A stretch of 64,000 nt of DNA from Buddleja alternifolia (Eukaryota > Streptophyta > Magnoliopsida > Lamiales > Scrophulariaceae): contig CM033392.1 in NCBI GenBank assembly GCA_019426215.1, positions 37,372,980 through 37,436,979 of the forward strand, given 5' to 3'. The notes beneath the pieces were generated by a model. It was given only the letters and a program-made list of their open reading frames with translations, ran no database searches and had not been told where the DNA came from. Shown here one piece after another: positions 23,762-35,313 of this stretch. The first letter of the stretch is position 1, and the number at the start of each line of letters is the position of its first letter. The position numbers and the translations under genes are program-made.

Positions 23762-25655
23762 ATGTTCGTAGGGCGACGGGGTCAATCTTCCCCCGGTGAG
23801 GAAGATTCGATCTCTCCTAGTGGTCGCGCCTTTGACACTCATGGCTCCACTATCTCACAAACCAAGCTTCTAACTCTTTTTGACGACACCGCGGTGGATA
23901 TCGAGTTACTAGTTCTCATTCTGGGCTATCGGATATTAAATCCCCCAGAGGGGCACGTAACCCTTTATGCCGAGTATCTCCGCTCTGGGCTCACAATCCC
24001 CTATCACAAGGTTTTTGGAGAAGTCTTGCCCTACTACAACATCCGCATAAGTCAGTTAACCCCGACTTGTTTCACCTTCTTTAAAGGTTGTGTTTCTCGA
24101 TTTTTCGAGTTAGGCCTAGACGTTAGCTTAGACGCTTTTCAGGCTCTGTTTGCGATTAAGATGAGTAATTCCACGTCTTTCGTACACTTTTGCCCCTTAC
24201 CGACTTTTAAGTTCTTAAATGGCAACACTAAGACTAAGAGTGACTGGAAAATGCAATTCTTTTACTTCCCAATCACTGACATGGGTATACCTCTCCCTTT
24301 GCGTTGGGCAGGGAGCGTTGCCTCTCATCTCGTTACTCGGGTGCATCGATAACTTAGAGATCGTTATCACGAGGCAGCTTTATTTGATAGCAACTTTAAC
24401 CTTCAACAGCTTTATACTGCGGGTATATTCGTGCTCTTAATTTCTAGCATTTATTGGTTTTACACCTCCTTTCATTCGTACTTCCGTGGATTCGTATGTT
24501 TTGTGCAGATATGAGGACGTCTAGGGGCGATAAGGCGAGGTCCAATGATCTTCCCGCTGCTCATGTCTCCCCCAGTCCCACCGATGGGTCCATCCTGCAG
24601 GAGCCCTCGCACATTTCCCAGAGGGGCGCCTCTGGGGTTGTTTCCCCTTTGCCCTCTGCCCCGGTAGTGCAGGTCCCTTACACTTTGGACTTTGACACTC
24701 TAATGGCAGACTTGGGTTCTAAGGGCACTCATGGTCCCAAGCGGGGCGCTTGAGCCAGTCTCCCCGGCACTGTTGTGCTAGACATATATGGGATGATCAT
24801 GTTGATGGGATTCTGTTCACTTGTCTCCCCGAGCTAGTCGTAGCAAAGGAGCGGCTTCTCTGGACGAGGCTCTGCCGGCTCTTATGTCAAAGCGTGCCCG
24901 CGGTCGTTCTCCTAGAACTTCTAGTTCCAGTGATCTTGGTACCGGCTTATTTAGCCCGGGAGCTAACACAGACCCCAGTGTCACCTCCTTTTGGGATGCT
25001 GCCGACCCTGTGACCCCTTGGTCCATGACTAGGATGGTCGTGATGGACTACAATATGACCTGTTTGTCCTCTCTACCCGTTGAGCGACTTGATCAGGAGA
25101 TCTGTATAAGTGTCGACCGGGTAAGAGTTTTGCTTGTATTATTATGTAAGGGATGTTCGGTTGCTTGTCTAAAGTTTTCTTCCCTCTCCTTGCCAGGCTA
25201 TCCAGTTGTCTCACTGCCTCCGTCTCAAGTGTGAAGAGGTGGAGAAGAAGCAAAAAGTAAGCCTTCAGGAGAACCATAAGCTCCTGTCTTAGTATTGGGG
25301 TGTTAAGAATGCGGCCGACTGTTGGGAGAAGAAATACATGAAGGCCAAGGAAGACCTTGAGGCAGAGAAGTCTGCCGGTGGCCGCTTTCTTAGCTCGGAG
25401 GTGGGGAAGAAGACTTTGAGCGATGCCAAGAGATCAGCGGTGGATAAGTTTTGCAAGAGCGGCGCCTTCATTGAGAAGTGTAATCGACGGGCATATAAGC
25501 TCGCTCGGGGCTTTATGACTAAGATGGTACGTAAGTGCCGCAAGACTCTCCGCGATAGTGGTCAGTACCCTGGCGACGACTTCACCTGGGTGTTTGAGAA
25601 TGTCCCTGACACTAGTGATGGTGAGGCTGATGTTGAAGGCAGCGCCGATGTGTGA
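23762..25655 (+). pseudogene. Transposase_28-type gene antisense within Tat-C, multi-exon, decayed
   Basis: The first exon encodes a segment like the Pfam 'putative gypsy type transposon' family (LLTLFDDTAVDIELLVLILGYRIL, EYLRSGLTIPYHKVFGEVLPYYNI, FKGCVSRFFELGLDVSLDAF). An in-frame TAA at 24350-24352 interrupts it before NFNLQQLYTA. Likely introns are 24423-24508 (GTATAT...GTGCAG) and 25121-25196 (GTAAGA...GCCAG); an exon join near 24750-24820 is unclear. Middle exons are Ser/Pro-rich. The last exon, from 25197, is a coiled coil (LKCEEVEKKQKV, EKKYMKAKEDLEAEK) with a TAG at 25290-25292, ending acidic at 25655. It is antisense to gag, so its introns would survive in the genomic RNA. The function is unknown; such extra ORFs recur in Tat elements. 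Confidence 0.72.
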
Positions 25656-26821
25656 GGTTGCGGTTGTCTTCTCAACCGGCCACCCCTTTCACACTCTGGC
25701 CCCTCGGAGTTTGATTATCTCAGATGGCATTTTTATTTGTGATAGACTATTTGTTCTGCCCTCGTTATAGTATCTTGCTGCTTTGTGATTGTTTGCTTTG
25801 AAACTCTTTTACTTTTTTCGTTTCTTTTTTTTTCTCAGCACTGTATGTATGTGAGAAGCCATTAGACAGCTACTTATCCCTCTGATCCCCCATGCCCCCC
25901 TACTCCTTAATATGCAAGTCAAATTTAGGAGTAAGAAAACTTGATGAGGGTCTATGATAAGAGCTTTAGGCTTGGTCCGCCCAGGGTGTTATATTTTTGA
26001 GGATTGCCCCCCCAAACCTTGCTATGTTGGAGGGTGGGGAGAGGGTGATTTCTCATCCTAGTTTTAGAAATGAGGTGATAACTCCCCTTTCGCCCTAATT
26101 AGTGTAATGATTTAAGCATCGTTTGCCTCTTTGGTGGTGACTTAATGTATAATTTCGTTCCAGAATCTTAGTGGGAGTGGGGAGACCTTCTATAGGTCCT
26201 TAGCCTCTCTCGATTTAGCTGGAGGGATTACGAGGTGACCCATCCTCGAGCGAGCTTTTTTTAGCTCAGGGGATTTTCTCGGTGTCACCCATATTGACCT
26301 CAAAAAGGGGGTCGTGAGTATTTTTACCATGATTTTTGAGCAAATTTGGTTAAGTATTGGGCGTGTGATAAGCACTATTGTTGCCAGCACTCATCGTTTA
26401 GGAAGTGTGTTTAGCTATCAGGATGGAGTAAGTGATGGACTCTGTCAAATGATATATCTCCGAGGGGCGCTTGTTCTAGGCGTCATATAATCACCTAGGG
26501 GTAGTGGTTCACCCACTTGGGGTAGTGGTTCACCCACTAATCAAGTTGCATGCTTTCATGCCAAAGTAACATTCATCATAAAAGAAAATAAGGGGGTACT
26601 CGTCAACCCCTCAATAAAAATTGTCGATCATCAAAGCATATAATGTTCTCGGGTGCTCTTAGTCACCTCAAAACGTAAATAAGTCTCAACACTTGGCTGA
26701 TGGCCAACATGGTATTGTCTCTTAAGTAAAGAACGGGATAGAGTGGGGCTTTACCTTTCAATACCTCCCTGGGCTTACCTATCAGAGGGGCCAAGCTGCC
26801 TAGTGAGAGTCCTTGGGTTGC
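25656..26821. other. Non-coding middle of Tat-C
   Basis: Lies between the converging antisense gene and gag-protease, where an autonomous Tat element would carry RT, RNase H and integrase. No such sequence is seen. Contains a duplicated GGGGTAGTGGTTCACCCACT (26500-26539). Confidence 0.6.
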
Positions 26822-29285
26822 TCAGACCCTGGCAGAGGGGAGAGTCTTTTGGAGTGAGATGATGTTGATGGCGGCTAGTTTCCCTTTGTCGCTGGGATCT
26901 TTGTCATCATACTTCCTTTTAGGCTTTTTTAATGCACTCGCGTAGCGTTCCCGGGCTGTTTTGATGTCTCCGATAGCTTCTTCAATGCCCACAGCGGTAG
27001 GGAATTTGACTTTCAAGTGATAAGTTGAAACCACTACTTGGAACAGGTTCAGGCTCGGCCTCCCCAAGATAACATTGTAGGTGGAGGGGGCCTTAAACAC
27101 TAAAACTTCCACCATCTTTATGGAGCACACGGGGTGTGTGCCTAATGATATGGGGAGCAACACTTCCCCTAGTGCCTCTACCATTTCTCCAATGAACCCC
27201 ATTAGCGGAGTGTTGATGGGATGAAGTTGAGCATTGTTCAGCCCTAGCTGGGTGAAGGCATTGTAAAAGATTATGTTGGCCGAGCTCCCACTGTCCATGA
27301 GCACTTTCTTTACCCTAAATTTTGAAATGGTCGCGGATATCACCGAAGCATCATTCATGGATGAGATGCCTTCTCCCAGATCCTGCAGCCCGAACTCGAT
27401 GGCTTGCAAGTTGGTCCCTATTTGATTCACCTGTCCCCCAAGTGGGGAGCCTAACACGTGCAGACCCGTGGCTACCCTCAATGAGGCCTTCCTTGCATTT
27501 GCTGAGTCCCCCTTGCCGGGCCACCTAAAATCGCCCCTATGACCCCATTTACATGGGGATTTTCTATTTCAGAGTCTGGTGCCAAGAGACCGCTTTTACC
27601 TCTATTCTTGCCCCTCGGTCTTTGGGGAGTCTGAATGGTTACTTCAGCTGGGGCAACTACCTTTTGAAGATAGCCTCTCTTGATCAGTTTTTCTATCTCA
27701 ACTTGCAAGTGGTGACACTCCTCAGTCGTGTGGCCCTTATCTCTGTGAAATCTGCAATGCTTGTTGGACTTGAGAAGGTTAGGGCTATCCCTCATCTTCC
27801 TACGACAGAAGACTATTCTTTATTGCTCGGCAATAGCTAGTACTCGCTCTCTTGAAAGGGTCAGAGGAGTATACTTCTCAAACCCCGAAGGGGGCATAGG
27901 CTTGTTTTTCTTTGCCTTGCGCACTTTATCTTCGTCCCTGGCCTTGTTGCCACCGCCCTCATTCTGGATGGGCCCGACCGTCTCTTCGATCCTTATATAC
28001 TTCGCTGCTCTTGCCAATAGCTCCTCCATATTTGACGGGGGCTTTCCAACAATCAACTCCTTGAACCTACCGTTGCTCAAATTCCTTTGTATAATTCTAG
28101 ATAACAGCTCGTGATTGACATGCGAAACTTTTGACACCGCGTTGGAGAAGCGTTGCACATACTCTCACAAAGAGTCCCCCTCCTTTTGAACCACCATGAA
28201 TAGGAAAGAGGCTATTTTAGGATATTTCTTATTCATGGAAAAATGGTTAAGAAATCGCTCCGCCAACTGCTCAAAGATGGTGATGGTCCTAGCGGACAGT
28301 TGGTTGAGCCAGCTCAAGGCCCTTCCCGAAAGGGTGGCTCGAAAAATCTTGCAGTAAGCATCATCATTGATGTCGTACATATCCGCCTTTGCATTAAACT
28401 TATTAATATGCTCCTGGGGGTCTCCCGCTCCTTTATACTCACTCAGGTGGGGTATCTTCAACCCGAGCGGCAGTGATTCTGCCAGAATCGCAGTGCAGAA
28501 ACGGTTTCTTCTCGGCGGAGCCACAACCATTGATACCAATTGCATATCCTCGTATCGTCCGACTTTCCCCGTGCTTGCTGTGGGGCGATGGGTGGGCTAG
28601 TGATGTCTATCCCACCTTGGTAATGTCTTATCAAAGGCGAGTGAATCTTGCCCCCGGCAAGGGGACCTAAGGAGAGTGATCTTTCTATCCCTTCCTCTAG
28701 GAGGCCTCTCATGTGGGGAGACCACGCTGTTTTTCTCCCTCTCTCCAACCGCCCCATTGATGGGTGAATTGAACCGCCTCGAACCAATCCCACCGGGGAA
28801 CATGGATACATGACCTCGGCGGGGAGATTGGTTGGGCTCTCCTTTGTGATGGCGACTCTTCTCACAAGGCTCCGGACCCCAACAACTAGCTGGGGGGCCG
28901 AACCTTGGACCCCTTGTTCTGGAGGTGGAGGAGCCTCGTGATTGTCTCTTGGTTGGGGGCCTTGCACCTTGCTAGCTGATGCTCACGATGGGTGTTCTCG
29001 GGCGTATGGCTCTACTACCCTTGTGGCTGCGCGAACAGAGGCATCTTCGACCAGAGCCAGCAACTCTTTTTGGGTGATCTCGAACACCCTGGAAGCAAGG
29101 GATGGGATCACCGTGGGGGTTACAGGCGGCAATTCTGGCTCGTTCTCCTGGGAAAGAGCAATAGGAGTCTCGTCGTGGGGCGGAAAATTTGGAGGATTGT
29201 CTCCACCAACGTGAGTGTCCGATTGATGCTTGGGAGCGTGGATCAGAGCTTCATTAGCCATGGCTGGCTGATTGTTGTTCGTCAT
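26822..29285 (-). pseudogene. gag: Tat-C gag-protease
   Basis: Starts MTNNNQPAMANEAL at 29285. The variable N-terminal part has a stop near 28983 and a frameshift between about 28650 and 28545. The gag core (LGLKIPHLSEYKGAGDPQEHINKFNAKADMY ... CKIFRATLSGRALSWLNQL) is at about 28470-28290, followed by an in-frame TGA at 28165-28167 and another stop at 27820-27822. The knuckle CRFHRDKGHTTEEC is near 27755-27710. A shift in a G-run near 27520 moves to the protease frame, with catalytic VLMDSGSSANIIF (about 27275-27310) and YNVILGRPSLN. The product ends at 26822 without RT. Confidence 0.85.
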
Positions 29286-29348
29286 CCTATCTCCAGTAGT
29301 TCTAGCTAGCTTACGACCTGGTTTGCATGCTCAATGGCTGGAACGCTA

Positions 29349-29366
29349 TTCCAATAGACGGCGCCA
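29349..29366 (-). promoter_or_regulatory. Primer binding site of Tat-C
   Basis: Minus strand TGGCGCCGTCTATTGGAA, three bases after the LTR end. This resembles TGGCGCCGTCTGTGGGAA of Tat elements, probably a tRNA-Arg primer. Confidence 0.75.
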
Positions 29367-29369
29367 ATC

Positions 29370-29866
29370 TGATGATGCTGAAAATCGTCAGAGTATGATT
29401 GCCACATGTTCAACCACGTGCGGTGGAGGAACCAATCCAACTCACGACAAAATTGGTTAGAGGTGGATTTTGGTATAGACTGCACTCGGTAACTTTGAGC
29501 TGCCTACGTACCCAATCAATGTGGGATCAAGTCAATTCGTAGTTCGTTGATGACGTTACTCTCTCTAGCCAGCTTGTTTTTACTGGGGGAGTAGATAATG
29601 ATTATCTTCCAGCTCCTTTTAGGTATTTATATGGAGCTGGCTGTGGGCTATTGGGCCCTACTTTGCCAGGAGCCCAATAGGCTTAATTTACTGTTATTAT
29701 TATGTTTAAGCTAATAAAATAACTCTAGTATTCTTATTGGGTCGCCATCCCCTTTGGGCCTGAATGATACATTAACTGCAGACTTTGATCCGTGGGAGAC
29801 GCCCCGACCCGAGCCGGTGAAGCGCCAAATTACCATAATGCCCCTATACATTTTTGGCCCACATCA
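29370..29866 (-). repeat. 5' LTR of Tat-C (497 bp)
   Basis: Bounded on the minus strand by TGATGTGGGCC...CAGCATCATCA. Contains a strong TATA box and, closer to the PBS, the motif GGGTACGTAGGCAGC (about 29498-29512), which recurs near 63090 in Tat-E. Confidence 0.87.
29624..29632 (-). promoter_or_regulatory. TATA box of the Tat-C LTR
   Basis: Minus strand ATATAAATA in the context CCATATAAATACC. Also present in the truncated 3' LTR (about 22748-22756). Confidence 0.65.
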
Positions 29867-29867
29867 T

Positions 29868-31404
29868 TGACAAATGACCATATTGTATTGTTGGTGGTAT
29901 GTGTAATCATGTATATGAGAGTGGTGTGTGGATACTTGTGCATTCTTTGATGAAATGTTTCCAAGAGGAATATGTATGTGCATTTCATCACCATCATTTT
30001 TCTGTTTGCTTTCGAAATTATCTGAAGGGAACAACAATCATGTAATTACATGAAACTATACCTAGAAAACCTTACTTATATTTATAATATACATGTTAAA
30101 TTTTGTGATTTTTGAAGTTGTGAAGAGTTTTCTAAAAATCTTTAAAAGAGCACTTCCAGAATGCTTTTACAGTTGCGGGAAGCTCTATTTTCAATCCTAA
30201 AAACTTGTACATAGACATTTGAATTACATATGAAACTTTTACTGTATGACTATTGATGTATTATGAGAAATTTATCCAAAATCTGTATATTTTCAAGTTG
30301 TATATGATTTTTAAAAATTCATTAAATTTGACTGCTCTAGTTGATTTCTCTATGCAGCAACAATGAAAATTTAATATTTAAACAAGGTGTTACCCAACTT
30401 AAAGTAATTCTATGATTTTTCTGCATGATTATTTTTGTGTTGAAAATATGTTAAAAAAAATTGGGATAATGTTGAGCTTTTTATGATTTTATAAGATTCA
30501 CACACTACAACCTACGAAATCAAACTTTGTTAGGATGTTCCATGTTTGTTTGCTTTCTTGTATATTCCATAAGATCTTGGGGTGTGAATAAACTTGTGGT
30601 ACATTCGATATTTGTATTGCATGTTCGTTCAATTGGTATAGGTGTCTTCGGGATTATTAAGTAGGGTATGTTATTAAGTTCAAGTATAGAGGAAAGGATT
30701 CTAATATTACATTTGGTTAAGCAGGTAGTGTTGAAGACTGACCGGTGATGTGCCTAGTAGCTCGGAAGTGTACAGTGAGTTGCCTCTTAAAATTATACCT
30801 ATTTGTCTTTCAAAGTTGGAAGGATCTTATCCACGTCCTATATATATATATATATATACTTTCATCATGCTTTCAATACTTCAGATGACAATGAGTTTCA
30901 ACACTTTCAAAAGCAAATCATGAACTCATTTGCATTAACCATTTCATAGTGCCAAATGTTTACTTCATCAATGATTTCAAAGGAACAATTTTCAAGCATG
31001 TTTTATGAAAATTATTTTAATAAAAACTTTCTTAACTACATATCTTGAAAACTACTTAATTCAACGAATATTCTATCGTGAGCCAAAAGGTTACTATTGC
31101 ATCAATCATTACGTGATTCCATATTTTACATTGTTAAGTGTTGGGCACAAGTGTCGCGCGTGGATAGTGCAGGGTTCGGCTGGTCAAGCATGGGCTACTG
31201 GTCTTAAATGATTCCAGATATCCACGTCAAAACCTAAAGACGAAGTGTTAAGGAAGAAGCAGTGGGTCCTGCTTGGGGAGGCATAAGGTGTTGGCTTTTA
31301 AGCTGCGTGTTCAGGGGTGATAAGGAAAAAGCAGTGGGACCCAAAAAGCCATGAGCAGAATCATTGGACACGACGGCATTGCTAGCATGCCCACTCTTGC
31401 TTAA
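29868..31404 (+). repeat. LTR-like repeat, copy 1
   Basis: Matches 33171-35096 over its whole length (TGACAAATGACCATATTG, GATGCTTTTACAGTTGCGGG-like, CTAGTAGCTCGGAAGTGTACAGTGAGTTGCC, ATTTGCATTAACCATTTCAT). AT-rich with no ORF. The GAAGTGTACAGTGAG box is common in long Ty3/gypsy LTRs, so both copies are probably LTR or solo-LTR remains. Contains a (TA)n run at 30839-30860. Confidence 0.7.
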
Positions 31405-31589
31405 ATTATGAGTAGATTGAGTTATGGATATTAAGTTTACTTGGGCTTTAGTTCACGTACTAGGGTTGTGACCCTACAAGATAAATTATTTAATTGTGTT
31501 TAGATTTTGGATGGTACTATTATAAGGATAGGCTCACGATTTCAGGTTGGGTTCTTTTGGGACAAAATTTAGGGCGTTACAACATCGAT
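31405..31589 (+). repeat. LTR-type terminus following repeat copy 1
   Basis: Ends GACAAAATTTAGGGCGTTACA at 31581, an LTR-like CA end, immediately followed by Copia RNase H sequence. It may be the true 3' end of the LTR whose body is copy 1; copy 2 lacks this tail. Confidence 0.45.
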
Positions 31590-31982
31590 GATTGTAAATG
31601 CACTTCAGTTTTTGTATTCACATTGAATGGTGGTGCGGTAACTTAGAAAAGTTCCAAGGAAAGCACAATTGTTGATTCCACCACTGAAGTCGAATACATG
31701 GCTGCCTCAGAGGCCGCTGAAGAACTTATTTAGATGAAAAAGTTTGTGGCTGAACTTCAAGTAGTTTCTAGTATGGAGCTCCCATTGCCACTCTTTTGTA
31801 CCAATAATGGAGCCATCGCGCAACTTAAAGAACCAAGGTCTCACAACAAATCCAAACACATATAGAGAAGATATCACATCATTTGAGAGATTGTTGGAAG
31901 AGACGACATCCCCGTGCAAAGAATAAAATCATCGTATAACGTGCCTGCCACTATCACATGTAGTGCTAGAGCGACATCTTGA
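31590..31982 (+). pseudogene. Copia RNase H remnant
   Basis: The frame DCKCTSVFVFTLNGGAV...KSSKESTIVDSTTEVEYMAASEAAEELI...GAIAQLKEPRSHNKSKHI is a Tork/TAR-type Copia RNase H (TEVEYMAASEA contains the catalytic Glu). It is broken by at least four in-frame stops, three of which fit TGG-to-TAG or CGA-to-TGA changes. The rest of pol is not present; the left side abuts the LTR-type terminus at 31581. Confidence 0.8.
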
Positions 31983-32034
31983 AAAGATGGGTATTAAACA
32001 CCATAACGATTGGGATTGAGTGCAAGTGAGAGAT

Positions 32035-32240
32035 TGTTAGGAATATGCGCTCGATGCCAACGAGGAAATAGATTGTATAGGGCTTTTCACATTATGTTGT
32101 ACAAAATCTTTCTATGTTATAAAAGGAAATTTACTTGTTCTTCGTAGGGCACATGTTGCGGGGGTGGTTGTGGTCGTGCTTCTGCTTGTTCTTCGTAGGG
32201 CACATTTTGCGGAAGCAGCGGTGGGTTTTCTCTCTCTCTC

Positions 32241-32271
<31 letters not shown>

Positions 32272-32335
32272 GTCAACATTGGGAGCTCAGCCACGAGAAA
32301 ACACACACCACTAAATAGATGTTATGTGGAGTGAG
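32035..32335 (+). repeat. 3' LTR of the decayed Copia element
   Basis: TGTTAGGAATATGCGCTCG follows a purine-rich GTGAGAGAT about 50 bases after the RNase H remnant. A TATA-like TTATAAAAGG is at about 32117. It has a local duplication of TTCTTCGTAGGGCACA (32140 and 32195). The right end is not certain. Confidence 0.6.
32226..32271. repeat. (CT)n-(TA)n microsatellite
   Basis: TTTTCTCTCTCTCTCTATATATA followed by alternating TA with one CA interruption. Confidence 0.9.
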
Positions 32336-33170
32336 TTTTGAGGTTAAAATAGAAAGGGCTATACATAGGCTCTTTGAGTTCAGATAAATTACCAAAATGC
32401 CAATTTTGTTGTTTTTTTAAAAGCTAATGGATGTGTTGTATATATGGTATCTATTAATATTAATATAGGAAGGAACTGTTTGGCCAATTTTGACCAACTA
32501 AAATCTCAAATCTAACTTCTGGAAAATTTTAATTAATTTTATTGTAAATAATATTATTAACTTCCCTCACAATTTTGAATTAATTTATTATTAAACTTTT
32601 TTTAGTAATTATCATCCGAGTGATTATCTTTTCAAATTTCAAATTTAAACAAATATTCCATATTTATCCTCAAAACGTGAGAACTTATTATTGTTGGCAT
32701 CTACCTCTTTACATTCCAAAACAGTAAGAAAAACAAGACACCATTTCTTTCCCACACACGTACACATTTACGTATATCCACCAACACATACACCACCTGA
32801 ACAAACACATAAACTCACGTTTATCGATTAAATCAGCGGGCATTGATGGTGGTGGGAGCTTCCATGGAAGTGGGTTTGAGCTTGGGAACCAATTTTCCTT
32901 CATTTCACTACTTTCATAAACCCACAAGGTATTCTTGAAACCCATTTAGAAGTTCAACTTAGAATCCTAATAATCTTCTTAATTGAAGTATAATAATTGA
33001 GTACGTATTTGAAATATTGAGTCTTATGGGCTGCTCTTACTAATAAGTTGAGATAAATTTGAATTTATTGTCTAATCTAGGAGTATAAAGTGAATTGAAG
33101 TCAAACCTTTCATTGCATGTGTTTATTATTTAAAGATTGGTGGTTGCATGCTTGAATAAAGTGAAGAAGA
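32336..33170. other. AT-rich DNA, nothing recognised
   Basis: No coding region, repeat partner or element end that I can support. Confidence 0.5.
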
Positions 33171-35096
33171 TGACAAATGACCATATTGTATTGTTGGTGG
33201 TCTGTGTAATCATGTATATGAGAGTGGTGTGTGCATGCTTCTGCATTGTTTGATGAAATGTCTCAAAGAAGAAAAAGTATGTGCATTTCATCACCGTGAT
33301 TTTTCTGTTTGCTTTCAAAATTATTTGGAGGTAAAAACAAGCATGTAATTACATGAAACTTTATTTGGACAACCTTACTTATCTATACTATTATATAAAG
33401 TGGGAGAGTGCTAGAGTAACTACTTTGCGCTGTCAAATTTTGGTGAAGCCTTCATCCCACCAAAATTTGGTTACTGTCCCAAATAACTTCCATTTCCCCT
33501 CTAAAATTTATTCTCTCTCCAATTTCTCTCACATTATCTTTATATATCACATTTATTTTCCTTTTCTCTCCCATACCTTTTTTTTTCCCACTATCTTCTA
33601 GATATTTTATTTATTTGATTTTGGTACAAAAAATAATTATCAAATCAACTTAACTAAAACAATTTATATTTAAATTTTTTCTATCTTGCACATGCAAAGA
33701 AGTGTGCGGCATTTACTAGTATTTATAATATGCATGATAAATTTTATGATTTTTGAAGTTGTGAAGAATTTTCTAAAAATCTTTAAAATAGCACTTCCAA
33801 AATGCTTTTACAGTTGCGGGAAGCTCCATTTTCGATCCTAAACACTTGTACTTAGACAATTGAATTTCATTTGAATATTTTACTGTATGACTATTAATGT
33901 ATTATGAGAAAGGTATCCAAATTTTGTATATTTTCAATTTGTATATAATGTTTGAAAATTCTTTGAAGTTGACTACGCTAGTTGATTTCTCTATGCAGCA
34001 ACAATGAAAGTTTAATATTTAAACATGGTGTTACCCAACTTAAAGTAATTCTATGATTTTTATGCATGATTATTTATGTGTTGAAAATATGTTTATAAAT
34101 TTTGGGATAATGTTCAGCATTTTATGATTTTATAAGATTCACACACTACAACCTGCCAAATCAAACTTTGTTGGGATGTTCAATGTTTGTTTCATTTCTT
34201 GTATACTCTATAAGTTTTTCGGACGTGAATAAACCTTTGGAACTTTCGATATTCGTATTGCATGTTCGTTCAATTGGTTTAGGTGTCTTCGGGATAATTA
34301 AGTCAGCTAGGTTATTAAGATCAAGTATAGAGGAATGGATTCTAACATTACGTTTAGTTAAGCAGGTAGTGTTCAACATTGACCGGCGACGATCCTAGTA
34401 GCTCGGAAGTGTACAGTGAGTTGCCTCTCAAAATTATAATTTTATGTCTTTAAAAACTGGAAGGAAATTTATTGACATCGTATATATATACTTTCATCAT
34501 GCTTTCAATACTTCACATGAAAATGAGTGTCAAGACTTTCAAAAGCAAATCATGAACTCATTTGCATTAACCATTTCATGGCGCCAAATGTTTACTTCAT
34601 CAATGATTTCAAAGCAATAATTTTCAAGCATGTTTTGTGAAAATTATTTTAGTAAAAACTTTTCTTTACTAGATATCTTGAAAGCTACGTGATTCAAGGA
34701 ATATTCTATCGTGAGCCAAAAGGCTACTATTGCAACAATCGTTCTATGATTCCATATTTTATGTGCTTAAGTGTCGAGCCCAAGTGTCAGGCTTGGATAG
34801 AGCAGTGTTCAGATGGTCAAGCATAGACTTACAGTCATAAACGGTTCCCGCTATCCGAGGCCTAATCCCAACACTTAAAGACAGAGTGTTCTTACTATGA
34901 GTGGGTCGTAAGACGCATGGAATATACCCTGCATAAGACTAAACATGCATCGTGAGCCCGTGTGGAGAGACATGTGGTACTGGCTTTGAAGCCAGATGTT
35001 CAGTGGTGATAAGAAAAAAGCAGTGGGATCCAAAGAGAGTCATGGGCGAAGTCATTGGACGCGATGGAATTGCTAACATGGCCCCCTCTTGCTTAA
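33171..35096 (+). repeat. LTR-like repeat, copy 2 (contains Helitron)
   Basis: Diverged copy of 29868-31404, longer because of the Helitron at 33382-33719 and small indels. Both copies start at TGACAAATGACC and lose similarity after TTGCTTAA. Confidence 0.75.
33382..33719 (+). mobile_element. Non-autonomous Helitron, 338 bp
   Basis: Starts TCTATACTATTATATAAAG and ends TTTACTAG, between A and T as Helitrons require (5' TC, 3' CTRR). A short hairpin, GCACA...TGTGC (about 33690-33709), lies about 10 bases before the CTAG end. Repeat copy 1 shows the uninterrupted target (CTTACTTA|TATTTATAAT, about 30070), with no target duplication. It has no coding capacity. Confidence 0.85.
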
Positions 35097-35313
35097 GTGT
35101 ATAATGTACATCTTACTTGTATTGAACCGCATGTTGTTTAAATCATATAATGAAACTTGAGTATCATGTCACTCATTGTTCAACTGTTATTGTGCACGTA
35201 CATCAAATCTTCAGTCATGCTAACAATGATCTTTTAGCAAAACTTTATCGTTCATATACAAGGTTTTGGTGTCATACCACTTATTGCCTAACTGTTATTG
35301 TGAGCACGAATGC
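35097..35313 (+). other. Short spacer with a degenerate duplication
   Basis: Two related segments of about 120 bases (GTATCATGTCACTCATTGTTCAACTGTTATTGTG and GTGTCATACCACTTATTGCCTAACTGTTATTGTG in part). Ends at the SIRE-D LTR; flank AATGC. Confidence 0.55.

Larger units (their letters stand above)
22702..29866 (-). mobile_element. Tat-C: non-autonomous Tat-lineage element with antisense gene
   Basis: Minus-strand order: 5' LTR (29866-29370), PBS (29366-29349), gag-protease (29285-26822), about 1.1 kb non-coding, a gene on the opposite strand (23762-25655), then a truncated 3' LTR (22974-22702). RT, RNase H and integrase are absent. The PBS type, the CxFHxxxGHxTxxC knuckle and the antisense Transposase_28-type gene are typical of the plant Tat lineage (Grande, Retand, Ogre relatives). 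The left end is broken, so no TSD can be shown. Confidence 0.85.

Noticed and set aside
31005..31211. Small ORF in LTR-like repeat copy 1
   Set aside because: Not maintained in repeat copy 2 and without recognisable motifs.
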